This document shows, piece after piece, positions 8,336 to 17,151 of a DNA stretch of 64,000 nucleotides (positions within the stretch are counted from its first letter, which is position 1; each line of letters begins with the position of its first letter). The stretch is from contig NZ_BSPQ01000016.1 of the NCBI RefSeq assembly GCF_030161115.1, positions 90,231-154,230 on the forward strand. The letters are read 5' to 3'. The notes below the pieces were generated by a model. It was not told where the DNA came from. It searched no databases and saw only the letters and a program-made list of their open reading frames with translations. The DNA is from Psychromonas marina. GTDB taxonomy: Bacteria; Pseudomonadota; Gammaproteobacteria; Enterobacterales; Psychromonadaceae. Position numbers and translations under genes: made by a program.

Positions 8336-11176
8336 ATGACAGATCTAAACCGAAGAGATTTTATTAAAAAATGTGTTATAGGTGGGGTTGCGGTTTATAG
8401 TGCACCATTACTTTTGAGCGGGCAAAATGCTTATGCGTCTACAATAAAGGAAAATTTAAAAAGTAAATGGAAAGAAGAGGTTGGTAATAATCAGCCTGCC
8501 TTTAGGTTTGATGCTATCGAGAAAGTGACTGGTAATAAAATTTATGGTCGTGACTATAGAGCCAAAGATATTCCTAATTGGCCTGATATACAACATTACG
8601 GATTTATTTTAAGGGTTAATAAAGCGGATAAAATTTATGAAGGTTTTGATCTAAGCGGTCTCTCTGATGAGATTAAACCTTATAAAGTGATTACTGAGCA
8701 GGATTTAGCAAACAGTGGGTTGAAACTTCCCCCGTATTTTGGTGAAAATATGTTGCTCAAAAAAGGTTCGACCCCTGACTACCTTGGTCATGAAGTTGCA
8801 ATTCTACTTTTCGACTCTTTTAGAAAGTTCAAATTAGCGAAAAATTTTATTCAGTTTAACAATGACATCATTCAATATGGAAAAACGACAGAGCTAGTGA
8901 CTGCCAATGTTGATCCCTATGCTTCATGGCGCATTGTACGCGAAGAGAATAGCTTAGGGTCTCAAGCTGAAGATAAATATAGCACCTTAAAAAATGGGTT
9001 GTTCTTTCCTAATTATGTTGATCATAAACCAGTTTGGCCAAGCAACGCAGATAAAAGCGGCAATACCGGGGAAAAAGGAATTTTTTATGCCAATAAACTG
9101 GCTGAAGATATTGAACACCAAGACTGGTTAGTCATTGATCGCCACTTCCAAACTCAATCCGTCGATCCGATGCCGTTAGAGCCAGAAGCATTTAATGGGT
9201 GGTATGATAAATTTAATGAATCACTGCATGTGGTTATCTGTTCTCAATCCCCTCAAGATTTTTATCACCAAGCAGGTGAAGTGCTTGCTAACAGTCCCCT
9301 GACAAAAAACATCAAAAAACTGATTGTGCACACGCCTTATATTGGTGGTGGTTTTGGTGGCAAAGACCATACTATATTCCCCTATTATGGGATGATGGCA
9401 TCGCTGTTTGCGACACAACCAGTACATATTGCTAATGATCGTTTTGAGCAGTTTCAGTCAGGTATTAAACGTCATCCATACAAAATCCACAATAAATTAG
9501 CCTTTGATAAAAACACCTATAAAATTAAGGGGTTAATTTCAAATATGACACTTGATGGAGGTGGAAGAATGAATTTTTCACCTTCCGTTACCATGGTTGG
9601 AGCAAGTGCGATACAAAGCATCTATTATTTACCTCGCAATGATATACAAGCTTGGTGTTACCCATCTCAATCTCCTCATGCGGGTTCTATGCGTGGTTAT
9701 GGGACGTTACAAACCATGCCGACGATGGAGATGATGATCAGTGAAGCGGCGGAGGCTTTGCAAGTTGACCCTTTGCAATTAAGGCGTATTAATGCTTTTC
9801 AAGCAGGGCAAAAAAATACCCAGGGTGCAATTCCAAATGCTGATGCTCGCTATGTAGAAATGCTAAATGAAGCAGAACAGCATGATATTTGGAAAAATAG
9901 GGCTGAGAACAAGAAAAAATTTGAAAAAGAAAATCCTAAAAAACGGTATGGGGTTGGCTTTGGTATTGCGACAAAAGATTATGGTACAGGGGCTGATGCG
10001 CCCTCTACATCGATAGAGATAACCGTTGAAGGGAAAATAATTATCAGTACTTGCTCGGTTGAAATGGGGACCGGAACAGACACATCTCAAGGGGTTCTTA
10101 TTGCAAAGCACCTTGGTAAAATGGCCGATAATGTTGAAATGGCACAAATTCAACTATTTGATGCGATGGAGTTAATTGAAACCGATGATCCCTATCTGAT
10201 GTCTCAGGAAACCCAGGATACAATGTCAAAAAATCCGCGCTGGACACCCGTTATCGCATCTGCATCGTCGGCGAGCAAATCATCTTATTACCAAAGCCAT
10301 GTTACTGAAGCCGCTGCAAAGATCCTATTTACAGAAAGTTTATTTCCTGCCGCCGTCGCAATATGGAAAGAAAAATACTTTAATTCAGCCTTTGCAACAC
10401 CTGACTTTACCAATGTTAATGATGCTCACTGGGAAAATGGCCATCTATCTGTTATGGGTAATAAACCTTTATCTTTTGAATTACTTGCACAAAAAGCACA
10501 CTCGATGGGGTTGATCACAAGCGTGATGGCGCATGGCTTTAATCGTTGGTCTTGGGCTAAGGGAACTTATCAACTCGGCGCAGAAAATAAAGACTATTTT
10601 CTAGATGGTGTGGCAGTTAAATTTGGCATAGGCGCGAATCGAACTGTTAAAAAACAAGCCAATAAATATGGATACCATGTACTTAAACGACTCTCTGTTA
10701 GTTACCCAAAAGTACAATTAAACAATGCCATGGTGACCTATTATACTCCCTGTGCCACGCTAGCTGAAATTGCAATTAGTGAGGGTTCAGGAAAGGTGGA
10801 AGTGTTACGCACTCATACATGGCTAGAGCCTGGTAATGTTCATGTGAAAAAATTAGTCGAAGGTCAACTCGAAGGTGGCTTAACGATGGGGATTGGGCAC
10901 ACTTTATATGAATACCTGCCTGTCGATGAAACTGGGGCAGGTAATGGTACTTGGAACTTAAATCGTTACCAAGTACCACTTGCTAAACATAATGGTGTTT
11001 GGAATATGACGCATACGCTATTACCTCCATTGTCGCCCTCAGACCCAACAAAAGGCATCGCAGAAGTTGTCATGATTCCAATTGTTTCTGCACTGGTAGA
11101 AGCAATTTATCAAGCAACTAATAAGCGCTTTTATCATTTACCTATTTCTTCTAAAGACATCAAAGAGGCTATCTAA
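8336..11176 (+). CDS. Molybdopterin-binding large subunit of a xanthine-oxidase-family hydroxylase (IorB/NicB-like), Tat-exported
   Basis: The 946-residue protein is the catalytic subunit of a molybdenum hydroxylase of the isoquinoline 1-oxidoreductase/aldehyde dehydrogenase group. It starts with a twin-arginine signal (NRRDFIKK, Arg6-Arg7, then a hydrophobic stretch to about residue 35), so the enzyme is predicted to be periplasmic. Family landmarks are GGGFGGKDH (337-345), MRGYG (452-456), EMGTGTDTSQ (576-585), and a C-terminal GIAEVV in which Glu910 is the likely catalytic base. The CO-dehydrogenase motif AYxCSFR is absent, so it is not a CoxL form I enzyme. The substrate is unknown: N-heterocycles such as nicotinate or isoquinoline, and aldehydes, are candidates. 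The next gene begins 3 bases after its stop. Confidence 0.88.
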   Translation: MTDLNRRDFIKKCVIGGVAVYSAPLLLSGQNAYASTIKENLKSKWKEEVGNNQPAFRFDAIEKVTGNKIYGRDYRAKDIPNWPDIQHYGFILRVNKADKIYEGFDLSGLSDEIKPYKVITEQDLANSGLKLPPYFGENMLLKKGSTPDYLGHEVAILLFDSFRKFKLAKNFIQFNNDIIQYGKTTELVTANVDPYASWRIVREENSLGSQAEDKYSTLKNGLFFPNYVDHKPVWPSNADKSGNTGEKGIFYANKLAEDIEHQDWLVIDRHFQTQSVDPMPLEPEAFNGWYDKFNESLHVVICSQSPQDFYHQAGEVLANSPLTKNIKKLIVHTPYIGGGFGGKDHTIFPYYGMMASLFATQPVHIANDRFEQFQSGIKRHPYKIHNKLAFDKNTYKIKGLISNMTLDGGGRMNFSPSVTMVGASAIQSIYYLPRNDIQAWCYPSQSPHAGSMRGYGTLQTMPTMEMMISEAAEALQVDPLQLRRINAFQAGQKNTQGAIPNADARYVEMLNEAEQHDIWKNRAENKKKFEKENPKKRYGVGFGIATKDYGTGADAPSTSIEITVEGKIIISTCSVEMGTGTDTSQGVLIAKHLGKMADNVEMAQIQLFDAMELIETDDPYLMSQETQDTMSKNPRWTPVIASASSASKSSYYQSHVTEAAAKILFTESLFPAAVAIWKEKYFNSAFATPDFTNVNDAHWENGHLSVMGNKPLSFELLAQKAHSMGLITSVMAHGFNRWSWAKGTYQLGAENKDYFLDGVAVKFGIGANRTVKKQANKYGYHVLKRLSVSYPKVQLNNAMVTYYTPCATLAEIAISEGSGKVEVLRTHTWLEPGNVHVKKLVEGQLEGGLTMGIGHTLYEYLPVDETGAGNGTWNLNRYQVPLAKHNGVWNMTHTLLPPLSPSDPTKGIAEVVMIPIVSALVEAIYQATNKRFYHLPISSKDIKEAI

Positions 11177-11178
11177 TC

Positions 11179-11709
11179 ATGACGGTAATGAATTTATCTA
11201 TTAACAACAATATTGTTGGTCCGATTGAAGTCGACCCTGAAATCATGATGATTGAATTTCTACATGAATATTTAAATCTGACAGGGACTAAATTTGGCTG
11301 TGGTGGAGGCATTTGTCACGCCTGTGTTATTTTAGTCGAAGATGAACAAGGTATGTTAAAAACAGAGAGGACCTGTATTCACAATGCACTCGTTTTTAAT
11401 GGTAAGAAAGTACACACCATAGAGGGGCATGCGACGAAAGATAAATATGGTGAAATCATTGCATTACATCCAGTTCAAGAATCATTTAGTAAGCACTTCT
11501 CGTTTCAATGTGGTTGGTGTACTTCCGGGTTTATGAATGAAACGATTGCTTTAATTCAGCGCTTAAAGAAAGATCCAATTAAAAAAACTGATGTTGAAAC
11601 AACAATCGAAGCCGCGTTAGGTGAGCATATTTGTCGTTGTACTGGTTATGTGAAATATTATCAATCGGCTAAAGATCTTATTTTATCAATCAAGGGGCTA
11701 ACCAAATGA
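11179..11709 (+). CDS. [2Fe-2S] small subunit of the molybdenum hydroxylase (IorA/NicA-like)
   Basis: The 176-residue protein has two [2Fe-2S] domains. The N-terminal plant-ferredoxin-type cluster uses Cys41, Cys46, Cys49 and Cys66 (CGGGICHAC ... RTC). The C-terminal helical domain uses Cys111, Cys114, Cys152 and Cys154 (QCGWCTSGF ... ICRCTGY). This is the standard electron-transfer subunit of xanthine-oxidase-family enzymes. It passes electrons from the molybdenum centre to the next carrier, here most likely the triheme cytochrome encoded immediately downstream. It has no signal peptide of its own, so it probably crosses the membrane folded with the Tat-bearing large subunit. Its last codons overlap the start of the cytochrome gene by 4 bases. 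Confidence 0.93.
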   Translation: MTVMNLSINNNIVGPIEVDPEIMMIEFLHEYLNLTGTKFGCGGGICHACVILVEDEQGMLKTERTCIHNALVFNGKKVHTIEGHATKDKYGEIIALHPVQESFSKHFSFQCGWCTSGFMNETIALIQRLKKDPIKKTDVETTIEAALGEHICRCTGYVKYYQSAKDLILSIKGLTK

Positions 11710-12935
11710 ATAAAATATTGAGCCATACAATTAGCCTTGCCTTTGTTAGTGTTTCTTTTACATTGTCTGCTAGTCAAGAGTTGATTGAAAAAGGGAAATA
11801 TTTAGCAGACGCTGCTGATTGTTATGCTTGTCATACGACTGATGATGGCCAGCAATATGGTGGAGGTAAGGCTTTTCCACTACCAATGGGTATGAAAATA
11901 TATTCAACGAATATATCGTCGGATAAAACCTTTGGTATTGGTAATTATACATTAGAAGATTTTACCGCCGCTTTAAGAGAGGGGAAATCAGCGAATAATG
12001 GTTATCTATACCCCGCGATGCCTTATGGTTCATACGCGCTGATTACTGATGATGATATAAAAGCATTGTTTGCCTATTTTCAGACAGTGCCAGCGGTAAA
12101 GCAGAAAAAAACAGATAATGACGTTTATTTTCCCGCCAATGTTCGTACCGGAATATTAGGGTGGAATATGCTTTTTCTTGATGATAAACGCTATCTGCCA
12201 GACAGCGAAAAAAGTGAAAATTGGAACAGAGGTAATTACCTTGTTAATTCTTTTGGACATTGTGGTGAATGCCATACGCCAAGAAATTTATTTATGGCGT
12301 TAGAGAAAGATAAGCCTTTCCAAGGTGCCGTAATTGGTAGTACTTGGGCGCCTAATATCACCGCAGAAAATCTTTTAAAAGCGGGGTGGGGTAGTGATGA
12401 CCTTGCTAGCTTATTGCGCCACGGATACTCAGATAAGGGCGTGGTGACTGGTGAAATGTATACAGTAGTTAAACATAGTTTAAGCAAATTATCCGAGCAA
12501 GACATGCGTGCTGTTACAGGCTACTTGTTAAATAGTGATGAGTATATCGCATCCAAAACACCTGTTTATGATGAGAAAGTAATTACTCATGAAGGTTACC
12601 CTACCTATATGAGTTATTGTGCAAGTTGCCATGGTGATAAAGGACAAGGTAAACCTAATTTTGCGCCTAAAATGCTTGGTAATGGAACGTTAATGGAGCC
12701 CAACCAATATAATGTTGTGTACTCAATTATTGGGGGAATTGACTCGCAGTATTATAATCAAGTTAATAGTTTTGATGCGATGCCGAGTTATCAAGATAAA
12801 TTATCAGACCAGCAATTGTTAGATTTAATGAACTATCTGTCTGCCAGTTTTACTTTTGATAAAAAAGAGTTTACTGCTCCCGAAATAAAAGCATTAAGGG
12901 AATCAGTTTTGGAGTCCCTTGAGACGGAGCATTAA
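11706..12935 (+). CDS. Triheme periplasmic cytochrome c, electron acceptor of the molybdenum hydroxylase
   Basis: The 409-residue protein starts with a Sec signal peptide (about 23 residues, ending SASQ) and carries three CxxCH haem sites: Cys39-His43 (CYACH), Cys186-His190 (CGECH) and Cys305-His309 (CASCH). The layout matches the triheme cytochrome subunits of membrane-linked alcohol, gluconate and aldehyde dehydrogenases and the cytochrome part of nicotinate hydroxylase NicB. It should take electrons from the [2Fe-2S] subunit in the periplasm and pass them to the respiratory chain. I see no C-terminal membrane helix. Its sequence is clearly homologous to the C-terminal three-haem part of the CcoP fusion at 14370-16535: both share NGY/HGYLYPAMPY-SY, ILGWN/LLGWN and a GHC-ECH-PRN block. 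Confidence 0.92.
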   Translation: MNKILSHTISLAFVSVSFTLSASQELIEKGKYLADAADCYACHTTDDGQQYGGGKAFPLPMGMKIYSTNISSDKTFGIGNYTLEDFTAALREGKSANNGYLYPAMPYGSYALITDDDIKALFAYFQTVPAVKQKKTDNDVYFPANVRTGILGWNMLFLDDKRYLPDSEKSENWNRGNYLVNSFGHCGECHTPRNLFMALEKDKPFQGAVIGSTWAPNITAENLLKAGWGSDDLASLLRHGYSDKGVVTGEMYTVVKHSLSKLSEQDMRAVTGYLLNSDEYIASKTPVYDEKVITHEGYPTYMSYCASCHGDKGQGKPNFAPKMLGNGTLMEPNQYNVVYSIIGGIDSQYYNQVNSFDAMPSYQDKLSDQQLLDLMNYLSASFTFDKKEFTAPEIKALRESVLESLETEH

Positions 12936-12939
12936 TTAA

Positions 12940-13992
12940 ATGCAGACAACAGATATTGATGTATTGGAGGGCATTTCAAATTGGATTAATAGTGACCAAG
13001 ATTTTTGGTTATGTTCCATTATTTCTACCTATGGATCATCACCTCGGCCAATCGGCTCTATTTTTGCTTGGAATGGTAAACATAAACTAGGGTCTATTTC
13101 GGGAGGTTGTCTAGAAGAAGCCTTTATCGCCAAATTAAATCGCTTGGAGTTTAATCGTTATCCTTGCCAATTTACTTATGGGCAAGATCTTGTTTCACAG
13201 AATGAAACGTCAGAGTTACCCTGTGGTGGTAGTATTCAATTATTGATTGAGCATATTACTCCGACTGCTGATCATAAATTACATATACAATCATGGTTAG
13301 CGCTATTAACCATGAGATTACCATTCTACCGCACTGTATCACTTGTTGATGGCACCCTCAGTCTAGATGAAAGTACTAACATAAATTCCTCAACCGATGT
13401 TTCTATTACAGAACATGAGATTCAATTTTGCTACCTCCAGGTATGGCGATTATTGATTTTAGGTATTAGTCATGTCAGTGAATGTACGGCTAGGCTTGCT
13501 AAAATGTTAGGCTTTTCTATTCAAGTATGTGACATGCGAGAAGAACTTGCATCAAGTTGGCATTTCGATAAATCACAGGGAGGCGTTGATATTACTTGGC
13601 AATGTCCTGATGTATTTGTTGAACAATGGGTTGATAAACAAACCGCGATAGTCGCATTAGCACATGATCCTCGAATCGATGATATTGGTTTAATGTCAGC
13701 ACTTGAAAGTAATGCTTTTTATATCGGCGCGATGGGTTCTGTTAAAACAACTCAAAAAAGAGTTGAGCGATTACAAAGAGTTGGTGAAATATCAGTTCCA
13801 TCATTACAACGTTTAAATGCTCCTATTGGTGTCGATATCGGCAGTAAAACACCAATGGAAATTGCTGTTTCTATTTTAGCCGAAGTGGTTGCAACCAAAA
13901 ATAATATCAAATTAACCGCAACCGATGTTGCTAACCTGCCGACTCTAGTTGATAGCAATGTAGTTAATAAAGTGATCATTCTTGCAGGGTAA
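12940..13992 (+). CDS. XdhC/CoxI family maturation factor for the molybdenum hydroxylase
   Basis: The 350-residue protein has the two XdhC domains. The N-terminal XdhC_CoxI part contains STYGSSPRPIGSIFAW and SISGGCLEEAF (about residues 28-65). The C-terminal Rossmann-like XdhC_C part begins LLILGISHVSECTARLAKMLG and includes AHDPRIDDIG and YIGAMGS. Members of this family bind the molybdenum cofactor, aid its sulfuration, and insert it into xanthine-oxidase-family enzymes. It is the last gene of the operon, starting 4 bases after the cytochrome stop. Maturation must be cytoplasmic, before Tat export of the large subunit. The usual chaperone cysteine segment is present as SGGC. Confidence 0.88.
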   Translation: MQTTDIDVLEGISNWINSDQDFWLCSIISTYGSSPRPIGSIFAWNGKHKLGSISGGCLEEAFIAKLNRLEFNRYPCQFTYGQDLVSQNETSELPCGGSIQLLIEHITPTADHKLHIQSWLALLTMRLPFYRTVSLVDGTLSLDESTNINSSTDVSITEHEIQFCYLQVWRLLILGISHVSECTARLAKMLGFSIQVCDMREELASSWHFDKSQGGVDITWQCPDVFVEQWVDKQTAIVALAHDPRIDDIGLMSALESNAFYIGAMGSVKTTQKRVERLQRVGEISVPSLQRLNAPIGVDIGSKTPMEIAVSILAEVVATKNNIKLTATDVANLPTLVDSNVVNKVIILAG

Positions 13993-14369
13993 AGCTCTCC
14001 CTAGCTGCATTATGGGTTTTGAAGTGAGAACGACTATCCCCTACAATTCACGCTTTATTCGTAAAATTTTGCAATGTGATTGTTCTGAGTAAAGCAGGCT
14101 AAGCTTTACTCTGTTTACTTATTTAAGATTTTTGGGTTTGTATTATACCCATTTACATAATTATCTTGTTGCTTAAAATAATAGGTCGTTGTGTTGCATC
14201 CAATCGTAATAGCTATTAATCAACCATACGCCTGCTCTCCATTATTTTCGCCAACAAGCCCTGACCAAAATATTATGCTCATTTTTAGAGTATTGTATTT
14301 TAAATAGTTAGCTATAAAGCACAGATGTAATAATCGTGCCTTTATAGCTGCTTTATTTATCCTGTTAAT
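13993..14369. other. Non-coding region between convergent hydroxylase and cbb3 oxidase operons
   Basis: This 377-bp A+T-rich stretch separates two convergent operons, and I found no gene in it. A 9-bp inverted repeat GAGTAAAGC (14087-14095) / GCTTTACTC (14103-14111) with a 7-base loop could end either transcript, although the T-run after it is weak (TGTTTACTTATTT). The remainder shows no recognisable feature. Confidence 0.5.
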
Positions 14370-16535
14370 CTAGTCAATATTAATCGCTTTATCTTTATTA
14401 TCATACATATCTGGTGTGGTATGTAGATTGCCTGCAAACCCTGCTTTCTCTAGCTGTTGGCGCACAGTTTTGACTTGCTCTGTGGTCACTGGCTCTTGAC
14501 GACCACCTAAATACAAACGTACAAAACTAATCAATTTTGCTAACTCGCTATCTGATAGGACATTTTGAAAGCTAGTCATTGGCATGAAATTACGTTCTTG
14601 ATCCACGTAAGTTGGAGATAAACCACGAATAGTTACCGCGATTGTATTATACGGATCACTGTGCATGATAATGCCATTATTCAATAATGTTGGCGCGATC
14701 GGATCGCGTCCTTTACCATCTTCTCCATGGCAAGCCCCACAGGTATTCGTATATAAATCATAGCTATTTTGCTGTTCTTCAGTATATGAGGCTGGAACAA
14801 AACCAGTTGGTGTTAACTGTTGCTGCCCATCAGGAATCGTATTATTCACGTCGCCTACTAGTAGATAACGAGAAATGGTCTCAATATCTGCTCGCGTCAT
14901 TAAACTGGTGCTGTTTTTAACCACATCAGCCATTCCTGCAAATGCCGACCCTTTTGATGAATGTCCTGTATGTAAAAAATCGGTCAATGACTGCATATCC
15001 CAGCGTGCTTCATATAGTTCCTTTGCTGTGATATTAGGCGCATTCCATCCATCAATTATATTACCTTGGAAAATTTTCTCAGGGATCATCGCTTGTGCTA
15101 TATTTCTTGGTGAGTGACACTCTGCACAATGACCCAAACCCATTACCCAATATTTACCTTCTTGCCACTGTGCTAACTCATGTTCATTGAGTGAGGCATG
15201 TTCTGGTGCATCGTAAGATAATGGATTAGTGTCCATAAATACTATGTTCCAGCCTAATAATCCAAGTCTAATATTCGTAGGGAACATCATACTATTTTTA
15301 TCATTTTGTCTTGCGACAGCGGTGATCGATTGCAAGTAATTCCAAATGTCTTGGGTATCTTGCTCGGTTAAATGTTGATAAGAAGTATATGGCATAGCTG
15401 GGTAGAGATAACCATGCTTACCTTTACCTTTAAATAATGCTGCTTTAAATTCAGCATAATTATAGGATCCAATACCTTCACTGAGGTGTGGGGTGATATT
15501 GGTTGAATAGGCCGTTCCAAAAGGGGTTTTAAAAGGCAGCCCGCCACCAAATAGCTCACCGCTTTCTGCACTATGACAGGCGACACAATCTCCTGCGTAA
15601 GCAAGGTACTCACCTCTTGAAACTGATTCAGGGTCAAGCGCGGCAAGTTTTGCATCATATGCTTGTCTTTGTTTAGTGAGGTATGCGCCAATGGCTAAGA
15701 TTTGATTCTCGCTTAATTGCTCAGAGAATGCAGGCATTAAATTATTGATACCATTATTAATAGTATGCTGAATCTCTTCGATACTACCGCCGTGTAACCA
15801 AATATCATCCGCTAAATTAGGTACTCCAATCTCAGTATTAGCAACTGTTCCATCAATATGGCAGCTTGCACAGTACTGGATGAATATCTCTTTGCCTAGG
15901 TCGATTTTAATTTGTGGGGCATTAAGGTTTTTACGCTGTAAAGACGCAATATAGTAGGACGTTTTTGCTACTTGATCGTCTGACAATACTTCCTTCCAAC
16001 CCGGCATTGCACCGTTGCGACCATGTTTAATGGAATTAAGTATATCTTCATCCGTACCACCATATAACCAGTCATTATCAATGAGGTTAGGAAAGTGTGT
16101 TTGTCCTTGAGCATTGCTGCTATGACAGGCTGCACAGTGAGTTTTAAATAACACTCCGCCACTTTCTGTTACATCGATATTTGTTGCTAATTGATGCAGG
16201 CTTTGATCTGTTAAAGAAGACATCTGTGAATCTAAATCAGTGATAGGTGAACTAAGTGCATCCTCATTTTGCTGCCAACCTAACATACCAGACCAATTTC
16301 CAAGGCCTGGGTAGAGTACAAGAAAACCAATCGCTAAGATAAAAGCGCTCAAATAAGAAAGATAAAAAAGGCGTGGTGGTGGTGCATCATTTTCATCAAT
16401 CCCATCAAAGGTAGCGATGGTTTTATCTTTGTCAGCAGTATCCTCACTACGCCAATATTTAAATACGACCAGCGCCATGAATGTTAGAAATATTAAGATG
16501 AATATAATTACCCAAGTGTTCCAGAAAACTGACAT
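14370..16535 (-). CDS. CcoP-like subunit fused to a triheme cytochrome c domain (pentaheme)
   Basis: The 721-residue product (ATG at 16535, AGGAG 9 bases upstream within the ccoO tail) begins as a cbb3 oxidase CcoP. It has a membrane helix (MSVFWNTWVIIFILIFLTFM), the FDGIDENDAPPPRLFYLSY segment, a second helix, and two c-type haem sites (CAACH, CASCH). It then continues for over 400 residues with three more sites (CVACH, CAECH, CGACH). This extra part matches the triheme cytochrome at 11706-12935 in haem spacing and sequence (GYLYPAMPY, LGLLGWN, GLGHCAECHSPRN, NAPNITA). Ordinary CcoP is about 300 residues with two haems. Counting from an in-frame upstream codon at 16565, the haem histidines are 148, 236, 331, 484 and 613. 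I infer that the extra domain is a built-in electron entry module for dehydrogenases. Confidence 0.9.
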   Translation of the reverse strand: MSVFWNTWVIIFILIFLTFMALVVFKYWRSEDTADKDKTIATFDGIDENDAPPPRLFYLSYLSAFILAIGFLVLYPGLGNWSGMLGWQQNEDALSSPITDLDSQMSSLTDQSLHQLATNIDVTESGGVLFKTHCAACHSSNAQGQTHFPNLIDNDWLYGGTDEDILNSIKHGRNGAMPGWKEVLSDDQVAKTSYYIASLQRKNLNAPQIKIDLGKEIFIQYCASCHIDGTVANTEIGVPNLADDIWLHGGSIEEIQHTINNGINNLMPAFSEQLSENQILAIGAYLTKQRQAYDAKLAALDPESVSRGEYLAYAGDCVACHSAESGELFGGGLPFKTPFGTAYSTNITPHLSEGIGSYNYAEFKAALFKGKGKHGYLYPAMPYTSYQHLTEQDTQDIWNYLQSITAVARQNDKNSMMFPTNIRLGLLGWNIVFMDTNPLSYDAPEHASLNEHELAQWQEGKYWVMGLGHCAECHSPRNIAQAMIPEKIFQGNIIDGWNAPNITAKELYEARWDMQSLTDFLHTGHSSKGSAFAGMADVVKNSTSLMTRADIETISRYLLVGDVNNTIPDGQQQLTPTGFVPASYTEEQQNSYDLYTNTCGACHGEDGKGRDPIAPTLLNNGIIMHSDPYNTIAVTIRGLSPTYVDQERNFMPMTSFQNVLSDSELAKLISFVRLYLGGRQEPVTTEQVKTVRQQLEKAGFAGNLHTTPDMYDNKDKAINID

Positions 16536-16536
16536 A

Positions 16537-17151
16537 TTAATGCTCCTGATCACTGGCTGTATCATTGCCTAAGCTTTGTAAGTATTGAATCAAAGCCTCT
16601 CCTTTTGTCACCCCTTTCACTTGAAGGCGTGCTTTATCTATTTCGTTTTCTGTGTAAGGTACGCCTAATTTTCGTAGGACACGCATCTTACTTTCAATAT
16701 CATCTCCGGAGAGTACTTGGGTGAATAACCATGGGTAGGCGGGCATTATTGATGTAGGTACTACTTTTCTTGGGTTCATAAGATGTATGCGTTGCCATTG
16801 TTCTGAGTATTTTCGACCAATATTGGTCAAATCAGGGCCTGTTCTTTTTGAACCCCAGAGGTTTGGAAACTCATATATGTCATCACCTTCTTTATTAGCA
16901 CGCCCATTACGTTTCACTTCAGGTTCAATACCACGCACCATTTGTGTGTGGCAAACATGACAGCCCTCACTAATATAAACATCTCGCCCCGCTAACTCTA
17001 GTGGGGTTAATGGTTTAGCCAAAGAAGTTGCTATTATCTCATCGGTGCGAACTAAGTTTGGAACGATAAGCACTAATATGGAAAAACTAGCCACGACAAT
17101 GGTCGATATAATGAGGATAAATACCGATTGTGTAAAATCTTTACTAAGCAT
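16537..17151 (-). CDS. ccoO: cbb3-type cytochrome c oxidase subunit II (CcoO)
   Basis: This 204-residue membrane-anchored monohaem cytochrome c has one N-terminal helix (about residues 8-32) followed by a periplasmic domain with CHVCH at Cys64-His68, and conserved CcoO landmarks: GRDVYISEGCHVCHTQMVR, GSKRTGPDLTNIGRKYS and MPAYPWLF (haem Met ligand region). CcoO relays electrons from CcoP to the haem b of CcoN. The gene overlaps ccoN by 8 bases at its start. Its tail contains the ribosome-binding site for the CcoP fusion gene, so the three are translationally linked. Confidence 0.95.
   Translation of the reverse strand: MLSKDFTQSVFILIISTIVVASFSILVLIVPNLVRTDEIIATSLAKPLTPLELAGRDVYISEGCHVCHTQMVRGIEPEVKRNGRANKEGDDIYEFPNLWGSKRTGPDLTNIGRKYSEQWQRIHLMNPRKVVPTSIMPAYPWLFTQVLSGDDIESKMRVLRKLGVPYTENEIDKARLQVKGVTKGEALIQYLQSLGNDTASDQEH

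Noticed and set aside
8336..11709. Carbon monoxide dehydrogenase (CoxL/CoxS)
   Set aside because: The AYxCSFR active-site loop of form I CO dehydrogenase is absent; the corresponding region reads SMRGYG. A Tat signal and a triheme cytochrome also point to the IorAB/NicAB type.
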